A stretch of DNA of 64,000 bases from contig NC_089390.1 of assembly GCF_003171515.1 (NCBI RefSeq), positions 1,612,001 to 1,676,000 on the forward strand. The letters are read 5' to 3'. The notes under the pieces are model-generated. The model saw only the letters and a list, made by a program, of their open reading frames with translations. It made no database searches and was not told the DNA's origin. How positions within the stretch are numbered: position 1 is the first letter of the stretch; each line of letters begins with the position of its first letter. Origin of the DNA: Pyrenophora tritici-repentis. Taxonomy: Eukaryota; Ascomycota; Dothideomycetes; Pleosporales; Pleosporaceae. The position numbers were made by a program, and so were the translations under genes. Below are positions 41,614-53,415 of this stretch, one piece after another.

Positions 41614-44009
41614 ATGGAAACAAATGCCCCACAACAGCCTGCTGGTGCACAGGCAGTCGCCAACCAGGATGAGGACGAAGCAGCAAAGGTCAAAAGAACG
41701 CAAATCGCGTGTTTGAATTGCAGGAAAAGGAAGAGCCGGTGTTTGCTGTAAGTAACGAGTCTTCTTTGTTTGGTAGCACGCGTCGCCGATCTAAGTCTCA
41801 CTCGCGTTTCGTTGGAGTTTGTTTTCGCAGGAATCTTCACCCACGTATCTGGAGTCTGATAGAATCATGCAGAGACTCGGACAACTCCATACCATGTCTG
41901 CGCTGCAAACGCGACAACCTCGACTGCGTGCTCGGTGGTAGTAATCGTGGTGGGCGACGCGAGCGGAAAAAGAAACGCGTCGATGCATCGCAAATACAAT
42001 CTGAAGAGCAAACTCAACAGCAATTGCCAACACTCACTGCCACTGCCTCCGAAGGTAGCTTTCACACACTAGGCAACCTAGGGACTACATGGTCGCAAGA
42101 TCCAGCCGTGCAACCGTTTGGTGAAGAACTCCAAGGAGACCCATCTGAATCTTCAAATACGGACGAACTTCCCTTTTCTAATCTGCAAAATCCATCAGAT
42201 GCGCTGGATATATTGGCCAAGGTAGCTGGCGAATCTAGCTCCAATGATGAGACTATTGGCATGGGAACTGTCAGGGCGTCTTCTTTGAGCATGCCTGCAC
42301 CACTGTCGTTTTCGTACCCTCTTCTTGATCGGGGCATACTGACAGTACACTCCCTATGCCAGCTGCTCGTTCGCTTCCAACAGCAGTACCATCCATTCTA
42401 CCCCCTAGCTCCAGCTCACGCATTCGAAGCATCCCATCTTTCGGAAATGGTAAATAATGAAGCCCACCTACTTACAGCCATCCTTCTTATTGCGTCAAAA
42501 GACCTCGTCGACGAACCCCATATCTATGAGGCCTGTTCAGAGCATATGAAAAGTCTTGTCTCGACCTTGGCGGCTGGGGGAGATGCCGGCATTGAAGCAG
42601 TAGAAGCTTTACTTCTTCTAGCTGAATGGGCGCCATATACCCAGCGTGGTTCTGGAAAAGTCGGCAAAGGAGAAGAAGATAAGGAAAGTTGGATGCACGT
42701 CGGGCTTGCTTTGAGGATTGCCTACTTCCTCGCTCTAGATCGATATTCGTTCCGCTTCGTAGACCAGGGGAAGGATCAGGATCGTCATCGTAAGCGTCTC
42801 ATTTGGACGGCTGCTTATGTGTCCGACCGACATATCAGCATCAGGATCGGGAAAGCGTTTTGGTCTCGAGGCCCTGGTCCCTTGACCACTCTGCGAAGAG
42901 AGGATTACCCATCGTTGATTCCGAAAAGTCCAAACGAGGAAGATCACGCTTCCATCTTCCAAGCCAACCTGGAGCTCACGCAGCTATTCAGTAACGTACA
43001 CGATACATTGTATTCGAATCCCAGCTCGAGCTTTCGATCACACATGAGCGGTAGCTACATCAAGTTCATTGATGACTTTCGCTCCGCCATATATGGCTGG
43101 AAGAGTGTATGGGGTACATTAACATGTTCACCACCTCTGAAAGCATGTTTACTCATGTCTTACGACTACTTACGCCTATACACCAACGCCTTCGCTTTCC
43201 AAGCCACAGTCCTCCGTGCTCTTCCATCATCATCATCGACACCTGGCGATCCGACCGGCGGTGGTCCAGTCGGCAGTAGCATGGGTCGAATGCAAGTACC
43301 TCAACGCGTCTTCGTAAACAACGTCGGCGCAGTAGGCGACGCACGCTTCATCTACGAAGGCCTTGACGCCGCAAAAGCCATCCTCACCACCGTCAACAAC
43401 TTCGTCGACCCCGAACGCTCACTCCGCTTCATGCCACTACGATACTACCTCTACCTCGTCTACGCCGGCGTTTTCCTCTACCGCGCGCGCTGCACCGGTG
43501 TGATCAGCGCAGACGAAGACCGCGCGATCCGCGCCATGATCAACGAAACAGTCGCGCGCCTCCAACGCAGCGCAGTCGGTTCCGGAACCGGTATCCAACA
43601 CCCCGGCTCCCGCTACTCCCAGCTCCTCAAACTTCTCTGGGCCAAAGTACCGAAGAAAGATAAGGCAAATCGGTCTTCGTTCCGCCACCCGGGTACCCAT
43701 ATTGCTAGTACGCCAGTTGACCAGAATGGGTTTCCTCAACATCCCGTTATGGGCAGTCAGACTAGTCCACAGGCTAGTAGTACGGGCACGGGCGAGAGTC
43801 CGGCGCTGACGGAGCAGATGGGGGATTTTGGGTGGACGGATCTGGGGGCTGTAAATGAGTTTGCGGTACATGGGGGTGGGAGTAATGCGCCAAGTGATGA
43901 GGCTGCATTGTGGAATGGCTTTTTGCCACTTGATATGGGATGGAATGCGCAGGGTTTGGGGTTTGAGGGTATGAGTCTTGATGGTAATGAGTTGGGTATG
44001 CTGTTTTGA
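41614..44009 (+). CDS. Zn2Cys6 fungal transcription factor
   Basis: Exons 41614-41747 and 41873-44009 join to 756 residues. The binuclear zinc cluster is split by the intron: CLNCRKRKSRC in exon 1 and PCLRCKRDNLDC at the start of exon 2, giving the six cysteines in C-x2-C-x6-C...C-x2-C-x6-C spacing; it is followed by a basic GGRRERKKKR. Another acceptor at 41830 also keeps the frame but would lengthen the loop between the halves by 14 residues, so 41872 is preferred. The middle has the fungal regulatory (MHR) homology with HPFYPLAPAHAF and ESWMHVGLALRIAYFLALDR. The C-terminus is Gly/Ser-rich with acidic and Trp residues, an activation-like tail. Target genes unknown. Confidence 0.88.
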
Positions 44010-44399
44010 GTGTAAGAGTAGAATGGGCGGTGTTATGTATATTGAGCAGTTCTAAGATATACATTGTCTTTTCGAACCATATTTGCGCCTTGAAATATCG
44101 ATTTTTTTTCAAGCTCGCAAACGTCTGCTTTCATACAATCGTCACCCCATGGCTCTTCACACTCTCTAGAGGATTTTCCTTTAGACGACAGGCTCCACTT
44201 GCTTCAGATGGCCCCTAGTGAAGCTAGATCGTAGAGAGAACAAGCTGAGATGATTATGGTATGTGTGGGCGTGGCTGATCGCAATTGAGTCACAATTGGG
44301 ATGAGAACGCAAAATATTGCCGTCCCACTCACGCGCCATACCCATGTAGATAACATAAGTACCAACAAAAAAAGATACACGTGATAGCCAGTCCATGCC
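44010..44399. other. Convergent intergenic region
   Basis: 390 bp holding the 3' ends of the Zn2Cys6 gene and mrpL31. Nothing else seen. Confidence 0.5.
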
Positions 44400-44865
44400 C
44401 TAGAAACCCGGCGGGTTAAGTCTCTGACTAACCCTCGTCCACTTCGGCACCTCTGCAACACTGTTAGCTCATCCCCACACACATACACCCGTCCCAGTCC
44501 CACATACTATGTATACCCTTCCGATACCTCTTCACTTTGCGATCGAAAACGGTGTATTTATCTTTTGGTAGCATCTCCTGCTCTGTGGGCATCTCCATCT
44601 TCCAGCGCTCCACTTTCTTCATGCTCTGGCCCATGCGCCGTAGTGCCGTGTCAAGAGTAGATACGACGGTGTCGACATGGCGGAGACGTTCGCGTTGACG
44701 GTACTTTTGGTGCCTGGATAGGCGCCAGGGTACTTTCCTGTGCAGGGGGTTAGTGATGGGTTATGGTTGTGGGTGCGATGGATTGGGGTTGGATTGGGAA
44801 TTGGGGGGTGCGCACCATAGAAGACCGCCCGACAGCGGGTTTGTGAGGCGGAAGGGACCAAACAT
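44400..44865 (-). CDS. mrpl31: Mitochondrial large ribosomal subunit protein mL60 (mrpL31)
   Basis: Three exons: 44816-44865, 44508-44737 and 44400-44452, 110 residues. Starts MFGPFRLTNPLSGGLLW, continues KVPWRLSRHQKYRQRERL, contains EMPTEQEMLPKDKYTVFDR and YRKGIHKVPKWTRVSQR, and ends in LNPPGF, all signatures of the fungal MRP-L31/YmL31 family. The reading frame is restored exactly across both introns (phases 2 and 1). It is a component of the mitochondrial 54S subunit and is very basic. The gene is easily missed because no exon carries more than 77 codons. Divergent from TRS20. Confidence 0.93.
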
Positions 44866-45103
44866 GACGGGAATTGGTGGCGCGGGGCGGAGGACGGATG
44901 CGCAATGTGAGCTATGTAGTCGCGATATTCGGTGGAAAAGAGACTCCCGCGGACTTTTCCTTGGCAGCGGGTGAGCTAGTCAGCGTGGGGAAGGGAGCTC
45001 GACCACCACCACCACCACCACCAAAGATCTCCACTCCACAACCTCTACGTCTAGGACTTTACCAATCGCAATCGCCTAAAACACAAGGTCTCTACGCACC
45101 ACC
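44866..45103. promoter_or_regulatory. Shared divergent promoter of mrpL31 and TRS20
   Basis: 238 bp between divergent starts, with a short CCA-rich run (45003-45021) before the TRS20 leader. Presumed to serve both genes. Confidence 0.45.
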
Positions 45104-45667
45104 ATGTCCTACACCTTCTCCATCCTCTCCCCGCTTGACGTCCCGTTATTCACCCACGACTTCGGCACTTCCCGCAGCGGCGGCACAGGCGTCGCAAACT
45201 ACACACCCTCGGAACGCGCCCTCGTGCCCTTCATCCTCCACTCCTCGCTCGATATCGTTGAAGAAGTCCAATGGGGTCCCTCCACTTCCAGCGGCTCGGC
45301 ACCCATGTACCTTAAGCACATCGACAAGTACCAAAACTGCTTTGTATCCTGTTGGATTACAGGCGGCAACACGCGCTTCCTCCTACTCACACGGCCACGT
45401 GATGAAAGTCTAGGCTTGACCAGTGGAGGGGCTGGCGGCGCGAGGGGTAGTTTGGCGGGGGGCAGGGCGGCGTTGGGAGCGAGTGCTGGGTTGTATAATC
45501 CGACGAGTCCGGCGACGGAGGAGGCGGTTAAGAACTTCATGGTGGATGTTTATGAGGCGTGGGTTAAGACTATTATGAATCCTTTCTTCACGGTCGGGAA
45601 TGGTGAGGTGGTCAAGAGTCCGGTGTTTAGGCAGAGAGTGGCTACTGCAGCGAAGAAATATTTGTGA
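45104..45667 (+). CDS. TRS20: TRAPP complex subunit Trs20 (sedlin)
   Basis: An intronless frame of 187 residues. The longin-type sedlin fold is recognised by MSYTFSILSPLDVPLF at the start, the ERALVPFILHSSLDIVEEVQW segment (cited here as positions about 43-63), MYLKHIDKY and FVSCWITGGNTRFLLLT, and the C-terminal EEAVKNFMVDVYEAWVKTIMNPF. A Gly/Ala-rich loop of about 30 residues (about 103-133) is inserted between the last strand and helix, as in other filamentous fungi; animal sedlin is about 140 residues. Trs20 acts in TRAPP tethering and Ypt1 activation in ER-to-Golgi traffic. Confidence 0.93.
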   Translation: MSYTFSILSPLDVPLFTHDFGTSRSGGTGVANYTPSERALVPFILHSSLDIVEEVQWGPSTSSGSAPMYLKHIDKYQNCFVSCWITGGNTRFLLLTRPRDESLGLTSGGAGGARGSLAGGRAALGASAGLYNPTSPATEEAVKNFMVDVYEAWVKTIMNPFFTVGNGEVVKSPVFRQRVATAAKKYL

Positions 45668-46521
45668 TGGCGTGGGATGGGAGGATAAAACGAAATTAGA
45701 ATATTGGACGTGTATCTCTCTGCGCAGCAAGGGTCGTGTAGAATTTCTACCTGGGACATATGAGGACGTCGACCAGGTTGGACGAATAACCTCAACCGCC
45801 TCGAATTTCCAAGTCAAGGCAGACGGCTATAGAGAAAGGGTGCCATTGGGCTTAGTGCTGAAGACACGAAAGCCCGCGTTATTCCTTGCGAGGGCACTAC
45901 CAGCTTCCGATTGAGCAAGCTGTGTACAACAGGATCATATTCCATGGCACATAGGCTGTATGCAGACCTGTCTTAGCGAAGCAGATAAGGCACAGCTGGC
46001 ACACGTACGCCAACCCACATAGTCGAAGGCTACGTCAAACTCCGTCTCATAGCATACCCGACGGCCATGCAAGCTTTAAGACTTGCATACATTAAAAACC
46101 TTTGCTCTACACCGCCGCTTCGTACGATAAACCTTGTTATAGCTTAGATCGTGGGTTAATTGTATCTACATAATTACTAGTTGGCTTTCATACAGTCTTA
46201 CACGTCTGCCTAGCATGTTTGTATCAAAACATCAACTATAAGCTACGCTAGCTTTACCTACCCCACCTATCTTAGACTTATAGTCACCGTGACTTTGATT
46301 GTTTCCTCTGCTTTGCGCTTTTCCCCATCCCTAATCTGCAGTCACCTAGTCTCCCACCTTCACATGCGCGATATCACTACTCCACTCTACCTCACCTTAA
46401 AACCTCAGAATCTCGCCTAGTATAGCACTTTGATCCTTTACCTCACCATCTGTCTCTATCCTCTTTTACCTTGTCGTCCATCTTACTTCCAATCGACCAG
46501 CTGAAAGCGGTAAGGCCGATC
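45668..46521. other. AT-rich intergenic region
   Basis: 854 bp, increasingly AT- and pyrimidine-rich, holding the TRS20 3' end and the presumed promoter of the transposon-split gene. Frames are short. Nothing else seen. Confidence 0.5.
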
Positions 46522-47161
46522 ATGCCGCCGCCACGGCCACCACCGCCAGCAAACGCAAACGCAGCAAACACAGTTAACAATGCAACAAACGCAGCAAACA
46601 CAGTTAGTAACACAAAAAACGTAGCAAACACGGCAGATATACAATGGCTCGCTTTCCGCCGCCGACACGACCAAGAGTTGAAGAAATTTCAGCAAGATGT
46701 AGGAGACAGAAGGAAGAAGTTCGAGGAGGACGTACAGAAATACAGACTGGCATTGCTGGGGAAACATAAGAGGGAGGAAGAAGAGTTCTGGAAGGATTCT
46801 AGTAAGAATGCGATGGAAGACAGAGCTGGCAGTGGTGATGGTACCAAGGCTAGTGCGAAGCATAGTACTGCAGGAAGGAAAATAGCTGAGAAGAAGAAGC
46901 CGGCGATAGAGAAAGAGAAAGACGCGAGAGCCGTGAAGCAGAAAACCGACAGACTTGATAAGAATGCTGGGGACAGGGCGTCGGCACAGACGGTAGTCAA
47001 AGACAAGAAAGCGCCGGTCGCTTATAGCGATCTGATGTCGGATAACGAAGAAGATGATGAAGACGAACTGGTCGAGATAAAGAAACCGAATACTGCATCT
47101 GTACCTCCGTCAGCCAATACCACCAAGAAGTCCGCTGCTCCAGCACCCTCAACCAAGCTGA

Positions 47162-47169
47162 CTACCCAG
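47162..47169. repeat. Outer 8-bp target site duplication, left copy
   Basis: ctacccag, identical to 53459-53466 on the other side of the compound element. Eight bp is the length made by hAT transposases. Confidence 0.85.
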
Positions 47170-47598
47170 CATACTTGTCAACGAGCGAGCCGGCTCGCTC
47201 AGCTCGCTCGGCTTGGACGTTTTGACCAAGCCGAATGAGCTGAGCGCGCAGTGCGCGCTTGCAAGCCGAGCGAGCTTAGGGATAGGCGCTCGCTCAGTCA
47301 GCTTGCTTAGCTTGGTTGGATGGAGCGGTTGGAAACTTGGGGCTGAAGGACTTGGTGGAGGGGCAATCTCACGATGATTTTTAGGTGTAGTGCGTAAGTT
47401 CGAAACCTAGTTATAACCTAAAATACACTCTTTTTTGCTATATTTCTAGCAAATAAGCTACTAAATTTCCGGCTAACGGCCTGGCAACAATATTCTCCTT
47501 CTGCGACACTTCACTTACTACTTATCACCCACCACACTCACCTATACTCCACCAACGCGTCTCTATTTGCAGCTATTATCTACCTCGCCGTTGCTATA

Positions 47599-50130
47599 AT
47601 GCCAGCAAAAAGAACATGCGTTAATGCTCTAGAAATCGCGACAACTTCGAAGCGCCCTAGAGTCGCAGCGCGTCATCGCGGGACTGCCAGCCAACCTGTG
47701 CTAGTCGATACTCAGCCATTCTCACCATCTCCACCTCCTCCACCGCTGTCGCCGCGTCAAGCTCTCGTTGCCGCGCCACAAGCACCAAATTTTGAAGCGA
47801 CCCTCCGAGAGTCGCGCGCCGAAGAGACGATCATCCCACCACCTAAGGGCAGCGAGCATGCCACTGTTGCAGCTTCAGGAGCAGCTAGCGAGGCTGTCGA
47901 CAAGGGTTTCGTATAGGTAGAGGACAAATACGACGGCTTTAATTAGAGTCGCTACCCAAAGCACTGCAAGCCGCCCACATCACTTTCGAACCGAGCAAGC
48001 TGGGTATACAGCCATGGCTATCGCATCGCCTTGCGCAGCAACGTCGCAAAAGTTACGTGGATCTGCCACTATTGCTATAAGCACAAGTTCACTACTGTTG
48101 GCCGTGGCATACATAACGTCTCGCAGTCTCCATCAGCGCCAGCACGTCATCTCGGAGAAGACAAGAAAGTTCATGGCTTGAAGCCTCCAAGTAAGCGCAC
48201 TACCGTCGCTCCTCGGAAAGAAACTCTCCTCGAACGCGCCCTTCAGAAGGGCTGCTCTCAGGCTGTTGCCAACGAGCTTACCAACTTCAATATACAAGAG
48301 TTTAGGCTTGCGGCCGTTACCTAGCTCGTCGAAAACAACCTCCCACTCTCACAATTCGAATCATCGTCTTTTCGCAATATGATATAATTAGCTAGCGTAG
48401 AGGCAGAACGAGCCTTGTGGGCATCTTATAACAGCGTCTCACGATACGTTATACGCCTGTACAACTACCTGTTACTAAAGGTTATCGCAAGCCTTTCAGA
48501 ATCAATGAGCAAAGTCTATGTAAGCTTTGACGGATGGACGACAAAAGGTGGCAAGCGCGGTTACTTAGGTATCGTCGCCCACTACGTTGATAGCTCTGGC
48601 GAGCTCAGGGACTTGCCTATTGCGCTCCCACAACTGACAGGTGCCTACACCGGCGAGGCTATGGCTGAGGTCGTGATGGCAATATTCAAGCAGTTCGAAA
48701 TCACTGTGGGCAAGCTCGGTTACTTCGTCCTCGACAACGCACATAACAACAACACCACGATTAACACTCTCGCCTTGCAGATAGGCTTTAGCGCTACTGA
48801 GCGTCGCCTTCGCTGCGGTCCTTATACGCTTAATCTCATTGGCCAGATGCTACTCTGGGGTGAGGAGAAAGAGTCCTACGACAACGAGGAGACTGAGCGC
48901 GTGAACGAAGCTGAGAATATGGCTACTTGGCGAGGCGATGGACCATTAGGAGTGCTTGTCGCGGTTATTAACTACATCAAAACACCACAACAGTACGCTC
49001 TTTTTGAGAAGTATCAGAAGCTCGCTATTAGGGACCAGCCTGTCAACGCGCCAACAGAACAGCACAAAATCAAGGAGCCCGTTAAGCTAGTTGTTACTCG
49101 CTATAACTCTTACGTTTCGTGTTTTAAGCGCGCTGTTGAGTTGTAATTAGCGGTTAATAGGTACGCCAACTACCATATTTAGAAGATTGAAACTGAAGAC
49201 GCGTACGCCCGAAGTCGTAACAACAAGCTGCCTGCAGCGCCGGATTGGATGAGGTCTGATGGGATCAATGCCCATGACTGGCAGGTGATTGCTGAGTATA
49301 TTGATGTGCTTAGGCCACTAAAACAAGCTACAAAACGGCTTGAAGGCCGCGGCAAAAGCGGTGCTTTTGGAGCAATCGCTGAGGTTATTCTAGTATTTGA
49401 ATACTTACTTGGAGTCTATGAGGACCGCTTGCAAAGCTATGAAGACGTCATTTATGATGAGCATACAGAGTCACCCGAAGACCACCTTGCTATCAACCTC
49501 CGCGCTGCCCTAGTTAAAGCCCGCGAGTACTACAACAAGCTCGACCTCTCGCCAGCTTACTATGCTGCTATAATCCTTCATCCTCGCTACAAAAGCTACC
49601 TTGACGCAGCGTGGGCGGATAAGCCTGATTGGCTAGAGAGCAGCAACCGCAAGTTTCAACATTTGTGGGCGGAGTACAAAAGCTTACCGAAGCCGCGCTT
49701 ACGCTCTAAAGTTAGGCACAATGATATAGAAGACGCTATTAACAGCTTTATTAAGCCGGCAGGGCTTACGGAGAACGAGGAGGATGAATATGAGGCTTAG
49801 AAACGCAGCGAACCGATCGCTAGCGAGGGCGTCGACCCTATAAAATACTGGGTAGGACTCCGCGATCGCTACCCCAGCCTTAGCAAATTTGCTATCGACA
49901 TGCTATCAATCCCAGGCTCAAGCTGTGAGTGTGAGCGCTTATTCAGCGAGCTGGGTGACCTCCTCGAGCCCCGTCGGCGCAGCATTTCTCCGCAACTTCT
50001 AGCAGCAATACAGTGCGATCGACGATGGATAAGAGCTAGATTTGGCAGTGGTGAGGTGCCTGTAAAGGAGGCTATCAGCGATGAGGAGATGGACGCGAAA
50101 TACGGTGTACATAAGTGGGATATTAGCTGA
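47599..50130 (+). pseudogene. hAT transposase of E1, RIP-inactivated
   Basis: The 844-codon frame from ATG 47599 to TGA 50128 is colinear with E2 but has seven internal stops: 47914, 47944, 48322, 48385, 49144, 49180 and 49798. Four are TGG to TAG and three CAA/CAG to TAA/TAG compared with E2, i.e. all CpA-to-TpA on one strand or the other, the RIP signature. A BED zinc finger (WICHYCYKHKF ... H) is near residue 155, an RNase H-like DDE core follows (SFDGWTTKGGKRGYLGI), and the C-terminal hAT dimerisation motif SSCECERLFSELGDLL is present and in frame here. Confidence 0.9.
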
Positions 50131-50259
50131 GAAACTCAACACCAAGGTTTCTATATAACTTTCCTAATCGGGACTGAGCCCATCAAGCCGAGCGAGCTGA
50201 CAGCCCTGTTTCAGCCAATCCGAGCGAGCCGAGCGAGCTGCTGGCCTCCGCTCAATTGG

Positions 50260-50267
50260 CTGAGCAA
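50260..50267. repeat. Inner 8-bp target site duplication, left copy
   Basis: ctgagcaa, repeated directly at 53408-53415 immediately outside the 5' end of E2. Confidence 0.8.
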
Positions 50268-50310
50268 GCCAATTGGCTGAGCTCGCTCAGCTTGCTCATT
50301 GACATCTGTG
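50268..50310. repeat. 43-bp inverted spacer at palindrome centre
   Basis: Identical in direct orientation to 53416-53458, the true right end of E1. For an E2 simply inserted in reverse, this segment should read as its reverse complement; it is flipped. It is bounded by ctgagcaa and its reverse complement ttgctcag (50311-50318). Confidence 0.85.
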
Positions 50311-53300
50311 TTGCTCAGCCAATTGAGCGGAGGCCAGCAGCTCGCTCGGCTCGCTCGGATTGGCTGAAACAGGGCTGTCAGCTCGCTCGGCTTGATGGGC
50401 TCAGTCCCGATTAGGAAAGTTATATAGAAACCTTGGTGTTGAGTTTCTCAGCTAATATCCCACTTATGTACACCGTATTTCGCGTCCATCTCCTCATCGC
50501 TGATAGCCTCCTTTACAGGCACCTCACCACTGCCAAATCCAGCTCTTATCCATCGTCGATCGCACTGTATTGCTGCTAGAAGTTGCGGAGAAATGCTGCG
50601 CCGACGGGGCTCGAGGAGGTCACCCAGCTCGCTGAATAAGCGCTCACACTCACAGCTTGAGCCTGGATTGATAGCATGTCGATAGCAAATTTGCTAAGGC
50701 TGGGGTAGCGATCGCGGAGTCCTACCCAGTATTTTATAGGGTCGACGCCCTCGCTAGCGATCGGTTCGCTGCGTTTCCAAGCCTCATATTCATCCTCCTC
50801 GTTCTCCGTAAGCCCTGCAGGCTCAATAAAGCTGTTGATAGCGTCGTCTATATCATTGTGCCTGACTTTGGGGCGTAAGCGCGGCTTCGGTAAGCTTTTG
50901 TACTCCGCCCACAAATGTTGAAACTTGCGGTTGCTGCTCTCTAGCCAATCAGGCTTATCCGCCCACGCTGCGTCAAGGTAGCTTTTGTAGCGAGGATGAA
51001 GGATTGTAGCAGCATAGTAAGCTGGCGAGAGGTCGAGCTTGTTGTAGTACTCGCGGGCTTTAACTAGGGCAGCGCGGAGGTTGATAGCAAGGTGGTCTTC
51101 GGGTGACTCTGTATGCTCATCGTGAATGACGTCTTCATAGCTTTGCAAGCGGTCCTCATAGACTCCAAGTAAGTATTCAAATACTGGAATAACCTCAGCG
51201 ATTGCTCCAAAAGCACCGCTTTTGCCGCGGCCTTCAAGCCGTTTTGTAGCTTGTTTCAGTGGCCTGAGCACATCAATATACTCAGCAATCACCTGCCAGT
51301 CATGGGCATTGATCCCATCAGACCTCATCCAATCCGGCGCTGCAGGCAGCTTGTTGTTACGACTTCGGGCGTACGCGTCTTCAGTTTCAATCTTCTGAAT
51401 ATGGTAGTTGGCGTACCCATTAACCGCTAATTGCAACTCAACAGCGCGCTCAAAACACGAAACGTAAGAGTTCCAGCGAGTAACAACTGGCTTGACGGGC
51501 TCCTTGATTTTGTGCTGTTCTGTTGGCGCGTTGACAGGCTGGTCCCTAATAGCGAGCTTCTGATACTTCTCAAAAAGAGCGTACTGTTGTGGTGTTTTGA
51601 TGTAGTTGATAACCGCGAGAAGCACTCCTAATGGTCCATCGCCTCGCCAAGTAGCCATGTTCTCAGCTTCGTTCACGCGCTCAGTCTCCTCGTTGTCGTA
51701 GGACTCTTTCTCCTCACCCCAGAGTAGCATCTGGCCAATGAGATTAAGCGTATGAGGACCGCAGCGAAGGCGACGCTCGGTAGCGCTGAAGCCCATCTGC
51801 AAGGCGAGAGTGTTGATCGTGGTGTTGTTGTTATGTGCGTTGTCGAGGACGAAGTAACCGAGCTTGCCCACAGTGATTTCGAACTGCTTGAATATTGCCA
51901 TCACGACCTCAGCCATGGCCTCGCCGGTGTGGGCACCTGTCAGTTGTGGGAGCGCAATAGGCAAGTCCCTGAGCTCGCCAGAGCTATCAACGTAGTGGGC
52001 GACGATACCTAAGTAACCGCGCTTGCCACCTTTTGTCGTCCATCCGTCAAAGCTTATATGGACTTTGCTCATTGATTCTGAAAGGCTTGCGACAACCTTT
52101 GGTAACAGGTAGTTGTACAGGCGTATAACGTATCGTGAGACGCTGTTATGAGATGCCCACAGGGCTCGTTCTGCCTCTACGCTAGCTAATTGTATCATAT
52201 TGCGAAAAGACGATGATTCGAATTGTGAGAGTGGGAGGTTGTTTTCGACGAGCCAGGTGACGGCCGCAAGCCTAAACTCTTGTATATTGAAGTTGGTAAG
52301 CTCGTTGGCAACAGCCTGAGAGCAGCCCTTCTGAAGGGCGCGTTCGAGGAGAGTTTCTTTCCGAGGAGCGACGGTAGTGCGCTTACTTGGAGGCTTCAAG
52401 CCATGACCTTTCTTGTCTTCTCCGAGATGACGTGCTGGCGCTGATGGAGACTGCGAGACGTCATGTATGCCACGGCCAACAGTAGTGAACTTGTGCTTAT
52501 AGCAATAGTGGCAGATCCACGTGACTTTTGCGACGTTGCTGCGCAAGGCGATGCGATAGCTATGGCTGTATACCCAGCTTGCTCGGTTCGAAAGTGATGT
52601 GGGCGGCTTGCAGTGCTTTGGGTAGCGACTCCAATTAAAGCCGTCGTATTTGTCCTCTACCCATACGAAACCCTCGTCGACAGCCTCGCTAGCTGCTCCT
52701 GAAGCTGCAACAGTGGCATGCTCGCTGCCCTCAGGTGGTGGGATGATTGTCTCTTCGGCGCGCGACTCTCGGAGGGTCGCTTCAAAATTTGGTGCTTGTG
52801 GCGCGGCGACGAGAGCTTGACGCGGCGACAGCGGTGGAGGAGGTGGAGATGGTGAGAATGGCCGAGTATCGACTAGCACAGGTTGGCTGGCAGTCCCGCG
52901 ATGACGCGCTGCGACTCTAGGGCGCTTCGAAGTTGTCGCGATTTCTAGAGCATTAACGCGTGTTCTTTTTGCTGGCATTATAGCAACGGCGAGGTAGATA
53001 ATAGCTGCAAATAGAGACGCGTTGATGGAGTATAGGTGAGTGTGGTGGGTGATAAGTAGTAAGTGAAGTGTCGCAGAAGGAGAATATTGTTGCCAGGCCG
53101 TTAGCCGGAAATTTAGTAGCTTATTTGCTAGAAATATAGCAAAAAAGAGTGTATTTTAGGTTATAACTAGGTTTCGAACTTACGCACTACACCTAAAAAT
53201 CATCGTGAGATTGCCCCTCCACCAAGTCCTTCAGCCCCAAGTTTCCAACCGCCCCATCCAACCAAGCTAAGCAAGCTGACTGAGCGAGCGCCTATCCCTA

Positions 53301-53407
53301 AGCTCGCTCGGCTTGCAAGCGCGCACTGCGCGCTCAGCTCATTCGGCTTGGTCAAAACGTCCAAGCCGAGCGAGCTGAGCGAGCCGGCTCGCTCGTTGAC
53401 AAGTATG
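50311..53407 (-). repeat. Right arm of 3.1-kb inverted repeat (E2)
   Basis: Reverse complement of the left arm, ending at the E2 5' terminus (CATACTTG on the minus strand, C at 53407). Confidence 0.9.
50448..52978 (-). pseudogene. hAT transposase of E2, frameshifted near the C-terminus
   Basis: From ATG 52978 the frame is open for 800 codons to 50576 and contains no RIP-type stops. It has a Ser/Pro-rich N-terminus, a BED zinc finger (TWICHYCYKHKFTTVGRGIHD), the RNase H-like core with SFDGWTTKGGKRGYLG and FVLDNAHNNNTTI, and YPSLSKFAIDML. At about 50665 one C of a CCC run in E1 is missing, so the frame shifts just before the SSCECERLFSE dimerisation motif and ends in unrelated residues. The original stop corresponds to 50448-50450. 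The protein would lack the hAT dimerisation domain, so autonomy is doubtful. Confidence 0.88.
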
Positions 53408-53415
53408 CTGAGCAA
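53408..53415. repeat. Inner 8-bp target site duplication, right copy
   Basis: ctgagcaa directly adjoining the E2 5' end, matching 50260-50267. Confidence 0.8.

Larger units (their letters stand above)
47170..50267 (+). repeat. Left arm of 3.1-kb inverted repeat (E1)
   Basis: Pairs with 50311-53407 in reverse complement. Identity is high by eye; differences are largely transitions in E1 consistent with RIP, plus one 1-nt indel. Confidence 0.9.

Noticed and set aside
50260..50318. Interpretation of the palindrome as two complete elements meeting tail to tail with a target duplication at the centre
   Set aside because: The central flanks of E1 and E2 do not form a direct duplication; the only consistent direct 8-bp pairs are ctacccag (outer) and ctgagcaa (inner), which require nesting plus spacer inversion.
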